64,000 nucleotides of DNA from Mariprofundus sp. EBB-1 (GTDB lineage Bacteria > Pseudomonadota > Zetaproteobacteria > Mariprofundales > Mariprofundaceae). Positions 57,307 to 64,000 of this stretch are shown one piece after another. The position numbers were made by a program, and so were the translations under genes. How positions within the stretch are numbered: the first letter of the stretch is position 1; every line of letters starts with the position of its first letter. The DNA lies in NCBI RefSeq assembly GCF_003665155.1, contig NZ_RCFQ01000013.1, forward strand, positions 1 through 64,000. Direction: 5' to 3'. The notes under the pieces were generated by a model. That model saw nothing but the letters and a program-made list of their open reading frames with translations. It made no database searches and was not told where the DNA came from.

Positions 57307-58812
57307 ATGAAAACGCTGTTTAATCACTTGATTATTACGCTTGCAGCCCTGTTTATTACCACATCTTCCGCCATGGCAGCTGAGCCCTTACATTTAAAAC
57401 AGGTGCTTGAGTCCATTCGCGATCATCATCCCGATCTACAGCTCAACCGTATTGATCGCCGCATTGCGATGACCGAAAGCCTGAATGTGGAAGGCATGTT
57501 AGACCCGACCGTGTCAGCCAACATCATTGCCAGTGAAGAAAAGGTTCCTGTATCCAGTGATTTTCAAGCCAGTGAAACGCGCCTTGGGCAATTCTCCGGC
57601 AACATTGCCAAGCCGCTATCTAACGGCGGCACACTTAGCGCCAACTTCACCTATAATCGTATCGGCAATGCGTATAACTCCCCTTTCGCGGCACAACTTT
57701 CACGCTTTAATCCTTCATTTAAGAATCAGATCAATGCCAGTTACCGCCACCCCATTTTTAAAGGTGCGGGTCGCCCTGATTATCAGCAATCCATGCTTGC
57801 TGCAGAAGCTGGAGTTGATGCAGCCAGACAACAATCTCTGGTCACCATGCATATCTTAAGCCTGCAAGCTATCAGCGCGTTTTATCAATTGGCTGCTGAT
57901 GATATCAATATCAACATCGCACAACAGGCCGTCAAACGCTCCAAAAAACTACTGAATTACCAACGTTCACGAGAGCAGTTCGGGCTGATTGAAAAAGCTG
58001 ACCGCCTTCAGGCTGAAGCGCTGTTAGCTGCACGCAAAACAGGACTGCAAAAAGCCAAAGCACAACGCTATAATGACCAAAGTAGCTTAAACCGATTAAT
58101 GCTGCGCCCCTCGGCATTTGAGATCACCATCCATCCTATCACCGCCCGTGATATTCATGCGCCATCGATAGCAGATGCAACCGAAAAGGCCCTGCAATTT
58201 CGCCCTGAACTACAATGGTTAAATGCACAGATGCACGTTGCCGATGCACAGCTCATCATGGCACTGGACAATGATCAGGTGCAGCTGGATGTGATCGCTG
58301 AAGTAGGAACGCGAGCACTTGCAGATAGCTTTGGTAAAGGTGTCACGCGCGGCTTTGAAGCCAATGACAAACGCTATTATGCAGCTCTCTCCTTTGAATT
58401 GAGTGATGTACTGGGACGGAAACGTGTCAATGCAGCAATTCGCAAAGCGGAACTCAATCGCCAGAGACTTAAGGCCCAGCGCATCCAGGTTGTAGAGCAG
58501 ATCAATGATGATATTTCATCTGCCAGCAGCGCCATTAGTGCCGGACTGCCCACCCTGGCATACGCCAAAAAGCAGGTCGTTGCAGAGCAGAGAAAATTCA
58601 ATGCAGAGATGAAACGTTATCGTCAGGGCCGCTCAGATACCGCTACGCTGGTACAATTTGAAGGCGAACTACTAAACGCCTCACTCAATGCAGAGCTACA
58701 GGCACTCTCACTGCAACTGGCTGAAAAACAGCTTTACTGGGCCCAGGGCAGTCTCTTACAAGATCTTGGCCTGAATACGGCACAGCTTCACAACGGGGAT
58801 GATACACAATGA
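57307..58812 (+). CDS. TolC-family outer-membrane efflux protein
   Basis: 501 residues. A signal peptide (HLIITLAALFITTSSAMA) is cleaved near residue 25. Two outer-membrane efflux protein repeats follow, each with long helices; LQAEALLAARKTGLQKAKAQ and RKAELNRQRLKAQRIQVVEQI are the coiled-coil hairpin parts. TolC trimers form the exit duct of tripartite pumps and type I secretion. The RND gene overlaps its stop by 4 bases (ATGA), so both are co-translated. No membrane-fusion protein gene lies between or near them. Confidence 0.92.
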   Translation: MKTLFNHLIITLAALFITTSSAMAAEPLHLKQVLESIRDHHPDLQLNRIDRRIAMTESLNVEGMLDPTVSANIIASEEKVPVSSDFQASETRLGQFSGNIAKPLSNGGTLSANFTYNRIGNAYNSPFAAQLSRFNPSFKNQINASYRHPIFKGAGRPDYQQSMLAAEAGVDAARQQSLVTMHILSLQAISAFYQLAADDININIAQQAVKRSKKLLNYQRSREQFGLIEKADRLQAEALLAARKTGLQKAKAQRYNDQSSLNRLMLRPSAFEITIHPITARDIHAPSIADATEKALQFRPELQWLNAQMHVADAQLIMALDNDQVQLDVIAEVGTRALADSFGKGVTRGFEANDKRYYAALSFELSDVLGRKRVNAAIRKAELNRQRLKAQRIQVVEQINDDISSASSAISAGLPTLAYAKKQVVAEQRKFNAEMKRYRQGRSDTATLVQFEGELLNASLNAELQALSLQLAEKQLYWAQGSLLQDLGLNTAQLHNGDDTQ

Positions 58813-61800
58813 AGGCTATCATCGCTTTTTTCGTCAAACGTGGCGTACTGGTTAATTTAATCTCGGTCTTTCTGTTGGCTGCGGGTATCTACGCAGGCAC
58901 ACAGATGCAGCGCGAGGCATTCCCCAGTGTGAACTTTGATTTTGTCGTGGTTGCCGGCAGCTATCCGGGTGCGGCACCACGCGAAGTCGAACGTTTAATG
59001 GTCGCACCTATTGAGCAGGAGTTAAAAGGTATTGATGGCATCAATGCGATGCGTTCCACCGCTTTCTCCGGCACCATGCAGATCGCCATTGAAGTGGATC
59101 CGAACTTTAAAGATCGATCACGGCTGGTCTCTGATATTCAGCAAGCGATTAACCGTGCCGACCTACCGGTTGATCTGCCGGCTGATCCGATCATTTCGGA
59201 AATCAAATCGGAACAAACGCCTGTTATCACCTTCTCTATTTTTGGTGATTTTCAACCCTTAGCGCTTAAACATCTCAGTGATAAGATTGAGGATGATGTA
59301 CGTGATATTGATGGTGTGGCCAATGTCTTTGTGCAGGGTGATCTCAAAGAAGAGATACGCATAGTGCCTGACCCTGTCAAAATGCGTCAGGGTCGGGTCT
59401 CCATCACCGATATCATGGCGCTGGTCAGGGGCTGGAATGTTAATGCTCCCGGTGGCCGCCTGAAATCACCGGATGGTCAAAGTATTATCCGTATTACCGG
59501 TGAATTCACCTCGGCTGAAGATGCCGGTAATCTGGTGTTGCGTTCCAATGAACATGGTCAGGCTCTGTTTCTCAAAGATGTCGCCGACGTCACCGAAACA
59601 CTGCAGCGCCCTTACCGCTACGTGGGTGCTCAGGGTGATCCGGCCATCAGCATGATTGTCTCCAAAAAGGGCGATGCAGATATCATCACACTGGTTGATA
59701 GCGTACGTGGCTATCTCGACACCATCCCTGCAACCTATGGGGAAGAAGTACACGTCAGCGCGTATAATGATCTCTCTACCGTCACCCGTTTGCGGCTCGG
59801 TGTATTGACCAACAACGGCATGATCGGCCTTGCCTTGGTGCTACTATTGTTAATGCTGTTCTTGCGCCCTGCTGTCGCCCTGACCACAGCCTGGGGACTG
59901 CCCATCATCTTCTTCTCTGGCATTGCTGTACTCTATGCTGCCGGCATCACACTCAATCTGCTGGTGATGTTTGGTTTTATCATGGTGCTGGGACTGATGG
60001 TCGATGATGCCATCATTATCGGTGAAAATGCCACCTATCATATGGAACGGGGCCTTACGCCCGAACAGGCTGCCATCGAAGGCACCTATGAACTGATAGG
60101 CCCTGTTACAGCCACGGTTCTGACCACCATCGTCGCTTTTCTGCCCCTGATGTATATGGATGGTATTATCGGAAAATTTGTCTATTCCATCCCTGTTGTG
60201 GTGATTGTACTGCTGGCATTCTCATGGTTTGAAGCGATATTTATTCTCCCCAACCATATTCGCGATGTCGCCAATGCCAACAAAAAAATCAAAGAACGTG
60301 CCTTCTTTACATGGATAAATAATGTTTATGCCTGGTTTTTACAAAGAGCTGTAAAACTCCGTTATTTAACCATTTTATTGACCATTATTGGACTACTGGG
60401 CGCGGCAGGTCTGGCCAGCACCATGAAATTTCAGCTGTTCCCCTCCGGTGCTGAATCCACCTTCTATTTGCGTGTAAACATGCCTACCGGCACCACCCTG
60501 GAAGAGATGCGCGATAAACTGAAACTACTTGATATCGAAGTACGTAAACGCATCGATCCGGCCGTACTGGAAACCACCACCATGGTGGCCGGTGAAAACA
60601 GTGCCGATCAGCGTGAAACACTAAAACAGATCGGTGACCGTTTTGGTTTTGAACGGGTAATCCTAATCCCCTTCACACAGCGCGATACCAGCGCATATGA
60701 TGTGATGGCGACCATCGAGAAAGAGATCCCTGCCCTGTTCCCTGAAATGGATATCAGTTTCGCCATGCAGAAAGGCGGCCCTCCGGTTGGGCGGGCACTA
60801 CAGGTGGAACTCACCGGTGGTGATGAGATGGCTATGACACGCGTTGCAGAGCGCCTGATCAAGGTGCTGACTGAAATCAAGGGGGTTTACGCTGTTGAGA
60901 GTGATCTGGAGCCTGGAGACCCGGAGATCCGCATTGTCATGGATCGTAAACTGGCGGCCTATGCCGGTGTTGATCTGGCCACCGCAGGCACCCATATCAG
61001 AGCTGCATTTGATGGCCTGCGTGTATCCACCATCAAACGCGGTAAAAAAGAGATTGATGTCACTATCCGTTACCCCATTAAAGCCCAGCGTGATATCGAT
61101 ACATTGATGAAACTGGAGATTCCTAATAACCGTGGTGGCCTGGTACCACTGTTCCGCATCGCCCATCTCGAACACAAGTCGGGCACCAGCAGCATCCGCC
61201 ATAAAGATGGCCGCCGGGTGATCAATGTATCTGCTGAAGTGGATCAAAAAAATATCAACTCCAAAGAGGTCAATAACCGCGTCTCTGAACTCAAAGAGAC
61301 CTGGCTGGCTGATGATGTGGATAAAGTAGATGTGAACCTCGGTGGTGAAGAAGAGAAATCGCAGGAGTCTGTGCGCGGACTTATTTTCAGCTTTGTTTTC
61401 GCACTGTTCGGCATCTTTGCTATTCTAGCTGTTCAATTTAATCGCATCGGTTATCCGATTCTGGTAATGCTGGCCATCCCCTTTGGCGTGATCGGTATCA
61501 TTGTTGGATTCTTCCTGCACGGGGCACCTATCTCGTTCATGTCGATGATGGGGTTTGTGGCACTAACCGGTGTGGTGGTGAATGCATCGCTGGTCATGGC
61601 GGTGTTTATTCAACGCCTGATCGCTGAAGGTGTACCGTGGCGTGATGCGATCCTCGAGAGTGGTAAACGCCGCCTCAGAGCTGTCTTGTTAACCGCCATT
61701 ACCACAGTAGTTGGACTCTTACCCACCGCTTATGGCTGGGGTGGTCATGACCCTTTCGTGGCACCGATGGCGCTGGCACTATCGTGGGGATTAATGTTTT

Positions 61801-61904
61801 CAACAGTGATTACGCTATTCTCCGTACCTGCAGCACTCGGCATTGCCATGGATATCAAACATACATCACAACGCATATTCGGCAAAAAAGTGACACAGAA
61901 TTGA
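58809..61904 (+). CDS. RND-family efflux permease
   Basis: 1031 residues, the AcrB size class. TM1 is near 10-28, followed by the porter domain, TM2-6 (about 330-480), a second porter domain and TM8-12 (about 860-1010). The proton-relay acids D399-D400 sit in GLMVDDAIIIGEN in TM4. The N-terminus REAFPSVNFDFVVVAGSYPGAAPREVE is typical of the hydrophobe/amphiphile branch rather than the metal branch. Drugs, bile-like compounds or lipids are likely substrates, but none is shown. It is translationally coupled to the TolC-like gene. Confidence 0.94.
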   Translation: MKAIIAFFVKRGVLVNLISVFLLAAGIYAGTQMQREAFPSVNFDFVVVAGSYPGAAPREVERLMVAPIEQELKGIDGINAMRSTAFSGTMQIAIEVDPNFKDRSRLVSDIQQAINRADLPVDLPADPIISEIKSEQTPVITFSIFGDFQPLALKHLSDKIEDDVRDIDGVANVFVQGDLKEEIRIVPDPVKMRQGRVSITDIMALVRGWNVNAPGGRLKSPDGQSIIRITGEFTSAEDAGNLVLRSNEHGQALFLKDVADVTETLQRPYRYVGAQGDPAISMIVSKKGDADIITLVDSVRGYLDTIPATYGEEVHVSAYNDLSTVTRLRLGVLTNNGMIGLALVLLLLMLFLRPAVALTTAWGLPIIFFSGIAVLYAAGITLNLLVMFGFIMVLGLMVDDAIIIGENATYHMERGLTPEQAAIEGTYELIGPVTATVLTTIVAFLPLMYMDGIIGKFVYSIPVVVIVLLAFSWFEAIFILPNHIRDVANANKKIKERAFFTWINNVYAWFLQRAVKLRYLTILLTIIGLLGAAGLASTMKFQLFPSGAESTFYLRVNMPTGTTLEEMRDKLKLLDIEVRKRIDPAVLETTTMVAGENSADQRETLKQIGDRFGFERVILIPFTQRDTSAYDVMATIEKEIPALFPEMDISFAMQKGGPPVGRALQVELTGGDEMAMTRVAERLIKVLTEIKGVYAVESDLEPGDPEIRIVMDRKLAAYAGVDLATAGTHIRAAFDGLRVSTIKRGKKEIDVTIRYPIKAQRDIDTLMKLEIPNNRGGLVPLFRIAHLEHKSGTSSIRHKDGRRVINVSAEVDQKNINSKEVNNRVSELKETWLADDVDKVDVNLGGEEEKSQESVRGLIFSFVFALFGIFAILAVQFNRIGYPILVMLAIPFGVIGIIVGFFLHGAPISFMSMMGFVALTGVVVNASLVMAVFIQRLIAEGVPWRDAILESGKRRLRAVLLTAITTVVGLLPTAYGWGGHDPFVAPMALALSWGLMFSTVITLFSVPAALGIAMDIKHTSQRIFGKKVTQN

Positions 61905-62003
61905 TCTAACCTCCGAGCAGTAAATAATATGATCCAGCAACAAAAGCGAGCATTCATAATCGAATATATATGATATAACCATCACCACTTATTGGAGCTT
62001 AGA

Positions 62004-63083
62004 TTGGTACGACACAATAATATTAGATTAAGACAAAACAACTTCGATTTACTTCGACTGTTATTTGCTGGCGTTGTTTGTCTGGTTCACGCTTCCGTCC
62101 TGTCTGGATTCCAGAGTCTAGCGTGGATTCCTAATATTCTGTCATCAGAAATAGCGGTGAGGTCTTTTTTCGTATTAAGTGGGTTCCTCATTTTTATGAG
62201 CTATGAAAGATCATCTTCTCTTTCATCTTATTTCAATAAACGCATTCGACGAATTTACCCTGCTTATTTCACAGTAGTGATCATCTGTGCAATAAGCATG
62301 GTGACCATCAGCACAAATACTATTGCAGACTACTTCTCATTTGCATGGCTCAAATATCTCCTTTCAAACCTTACTTTTCTGAACTTTATTCAACACGAAC
62401 TGCCCGGAGTCTTTGAGACCAACAAAATGGCTGCTGTAAACGGTGCTTTATGGACACTCAAAATCGAAGTGATGTTCTATCTGACAGTCCCTCTCTTTGT
62501 CTTGTTATTCCGGAAATTCTCCCTGTTGCCAACGCTTGTAATCATTTATTGCTTATCTATTGCCTATGTAGAGCTAATGTCAGTGATGGCGGCACAAACT
62601 GAGTCTCCAGTTTACACGATGCTTGGCCATCAATTACCAGGCCAGCTCTCTTATTTTATAGCGGGTGCTTTTTTCTATTATTATCTACCGTTGTTTGAAC
62701 GCTTTATTGGATATTTTCTTGGTTTTTCTATTTCAGTTCTGGTCATCAATATGTTTTATGCACTGCCATTTTTAGAGCCTTTTTGTCTAGCTGCCGTGGT
62801 GGTTTTTTTCGGCTTGTTTTTATATGTAGGCAACGTTGGCAAGTTTGGAGATTTTTCCTACGGTGTTTATATTCTTCACTTCCCCATTATACAGATGCTT
62901 CTATATCTGGATTATTTTCATGATGCTCCCTGGCAATTCCTGGCCACAGTAGTTTTTACAACAGTAATTGGTGCAATTGCATTGTGGCATTTAATAGAGA
63001 AACGCTTTTTACTTCGTAAAAGTCATTACGTTTCCGCAACATCTTCTAATGATCACAACGTGCCTAATGGTGGTTCTGCCTAG
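62004..63083 (+). CDS. Acyltransferase family 3 membrane protein
   Basis: 359 residues from the TTG at 62004, chosen because GGAG lies 6 bases upstream; a TTG at 61992 is the alternative. The family signature is present: NNFDLLRLLFAGVVCLVHASVL (His in the first helix), FFVLSGFLIF and YFNKRIRRIYPAYF. About ten membrane segments are predicted. Such enzymes O-acetylate surface sugars, for example OafA-type O-antigen acetylases. It lies 100 bases after the RND gene and may be a separate unit. Local base composition is AT-rich compared with the efflux genes. Confidence 0.88.
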   Translation: MVRHNNIRLRQNNFDLLRLLFAGVVCLVHASVLSGFQSLAWIPNILSSEIAVRSFFVLSGFLIFMSYERSSSLSSYFNKRIRRIYPAYFTVVIICAISMVTISTNTIADYFSFAWLKYLLSNLTFLNFIQHELPGVFETNKMAAVNGALWTLKIEVMFYLTVPLFVLLFRKFSLLPTLVIIYCLSIAYVELMSVMAAQTESPVYTMLGHQLPGQLSYFIAGAFFYYYLPLFERFIGYFLGFSISVLVINMFYALPFLEPFCLAAVVVFFGLFLYVGNVGKFGDFSYGVYILHFPIIQMLLYLDYFHDAPWQFLATVVFTTVIGAIALWHLIEKRFLLRKSHYVSATSSNDHNVPNGGSA

Positions 63084-63155
63084 CTTAGGTGCAGCTAAAA
63101 TTGCGGTAAATCTGCACGATAATTAACTTTAAATGCCTTGTTCCACGGCTATGCC

Positions 63156-63183
63156 TTGACACTGTATTGCGTGCTCCTAATAT
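63156..63183 (+). promoter_or_regulatory. Sigma-70 promoter of tRNA-Leu
   Basis: TTGACA (63156-63161), a 16-base spacer and TAATAT (63178-63183) are close to consensus. The GC-rich discriminator GCCCGCC after the -10 is typical of stringently controlled stable-RNA promoters. The tRNA starts 11 bases downstream. Confidence 0.8.
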
Positions 63184-63193
63184 GCCCGCCTAT

Positions 63194-63280
63194 GCCGAAG
63201 TGGTGAAATTGGTAGACACGCCACCTTGAGGGGGTGGTGCGCTCACGCGCGTGCTGGTTCGAGTCCAGTCTTCGGTACCA
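63194..63280 (+). tRNA. tRNA-Leu (anticodon GAG)
   Basis: 87 bases. Acceptor stem GCCGAAG pairs with CTTCGGT (one G-T pair), and A-CCA is encoded. The anticodon stem CCACC/GGTGG closes the loop TTGAGGG, giving anticodon GAG for CUC/CUU. The long variable arm (GCGCTCACGCGCGT region) is typical of class II tRNA-Leu, and GGTTCGAGTCC forms the T arm. Confidence 0.96.
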
Positions 63281-63284
63281 ATAA

Positions 63285-63319
63285 AAAAAGGGGAGTGACT
63301 TCATGTCACTCCCCTTTTT
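63285..63319 (+). terminator. Terminator of tRNA-Leu
   Basis: AAAAAGGGGAGTGAC (63285-63299) pairs perfectly with GTCACTCCCCTTTTT (63305-63319) around a 5-base loop, giving a U-tract in the 3' arm. Confidence 0.93.
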
Positions 63320-63506
63320 ACGTTAGGCTCTTCGTCTTTTGATCCTCTCATGAGAGCACGAATTCGTGTCACCGCCACTTTTGGTTAGGCTCCGGCTTTT
63401 CTTAGAAGCCCCATTTCACCCTCAGAAAAGCACTTCTAATACCAAACACACCCATTATTCTCAACTATCTTTAAATAACATGTTCTCGTTCCCGTATTTC
63501 TCCTGT

Positions 63507-64000
63507 TTAAGTGATGCGATGAAACGATTGAGATCCACTTGCAAGGTCAATGGTTAGGGTGTTGTTGTCATTACTAAAAACATACGTACCTGGATCAGCT
63601 ACACCCCAAGCAGGAGTAAACACGATGTTGTTTTCATTAATGGTAAAAATACTTCGCAAATCACGTGTTGTGATTATTCCACCATTGTTATCTCCGATAC
63701 TTTCATACGTTCCTCTCTCTATTTGAAGCGGCTCTGCGAGACTATTCCAATAATAATCCTTGGCTGTAAAATAGATTTCTTCAGCCTCGTTGCTCCATAC
63801 ACCAGCAATACCCGAAACAGGACTATCCTCTTTTCGATCATAGGCTGATTGTTTAGGGCTATTGCCGATAGTTAGCTTCTCAACTCCATCTACAACCGTA
63901 ATGGCATAGGGCTTTCCTTCTCGCAAGATCCAGTACTGCCCACCATCCGTAAATTCAATTTTTTTCGACGCATTAAGGTTTTCATGCCATATGCCTGTAA
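63507..64000 (-). CDS. Repeat-containing protein of unknown function, C-terminal part (cut by window edge)
   Basis: The minus-strand frame is open from the right edge to the stop at 63507, giving 164 residues; the true start lies outside. Three loosely similar segments recur: GIWHENLNASKKIEFTDGG, GVWSNEAEEIYFTAKDYYW and AWGVADPGTYVFSNDNNTLTI. They suggest small beta-sheet repeats, as in lipocalin-like or carbohydrate-binding extracellular proteins. There are no cysteines and many Asn, Thr and Gly. I do not recognise the family and cannot say whether it is secreted. Confidence 0.55.
   Translation of the reverse strand, partial: TGIWHENLNASKKIEFTDGGQYWILREGKPYAITVVDGVEKLTIGNSPKQSAYDRKEDSPVSGIAGVWSNEAEEIYFTAKDYYWNSLAEPLQIERGTYESIGDNNGGIITTRDLRSIFTINENNIVFTPAWGVADPGTYVFSNDNNTLTIDLASGSQSFHRIT

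Noticed and set aside
1..64000. CRISPR arrays, insertion sequences or prophage
   Set aside because: No regularly spaced repeats, transposase, integrase or phage structural genes were seen.

Overview
The window looks like chromosomal DNA from a Gram-negative proteobacterium. Evidence is an LptF-type lipopolysaccharide exporter subunit, TolC and TonB-dependent outer-membrane proteins, YfiR, an E. coli-type MetH, HrpA, MtgA and a Na+-pumping oxaloacetate decarboxylase. Gene content fits a gamma- or zeta-proteobacterium living in a sodium-rich habitat; I cannot place it further from sequence alone. Coding density is high. I see no phage, insertion sequence or CRISPR array.

Layout. 1-2250: the start of an asparaginase and a flavin monooxygenase (both -). 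2499-8198: metH and two overlapping glycosyltransferases (+). 8252-19345: a minus-strand information block with lptF, uvrA, ffh, a SWIM/SNF2 helicase and uvrB. 19689-25151: a small motif protein, the oadGAB sodium pump, a HIT protein, a DUF721/DciA-like protein and a Tim44-like membrane protein (+). 25668-31084: a yfiR / CHASE8-like hybrid histidine kinase / TonB receptor operon (-). 31534-36526: a FabMG-like protein, mtgA, a Na/phosphate symporter and a second small motif protein. 36600-42124: a GAF-PAS-GGDEF cyclase and HrpA (-). 42543-45867: two near-identical cold-shock cassettes flanking a DedA protein with a degenerate GGDEF tail, then a SPOR protein (+). 45911-54133: an AT-rich lipase lipoprotein, a pyrimidine-dimer glycosylase fused to DUF1722, a single-chain ParE-ParC topoisomerase and a PA2779/PA2778-type pair. 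54579-64000: a coiled-coil winged-helix protein, an LRR protein kinase, a DUF3817 protein, a TolC-RND efflux pair, an acyltransferase, tRNA-Leu(GAG), and an unrecognised protein cut by the window edge.

The genes group into four themes. DNA maintenance: uvrA, uvrB, the SNF2 protein, the dimer glycosylase fusion, topoisomerase IV and the DciA-like protein. Envelope work: LptF, MtgA, SPOR, TolC/RND and the glycosyltransferases. Sodium coupling: OadGAB and the Na/Pi symporter. Signalling: the YfiR-kinase-TonB module, the diguanylate cyclase, the DedA-GGDEF hybrid and the LRR kinase.

The strongest candidates for new biology are the natural single-polypeptide ParE-ParC topoisomerase, the YfiR/CHASE8-like kinase/TonB receptor operon with no diguanylate cyclase, the endonuclease V-DUF1722 fusion and the DedA-degenerate-GGDEF fusion between duplicated cold-shock genes. 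Several start codons were moved from the longest reading frame on ribosome-binding-site evidence; the entries say where.
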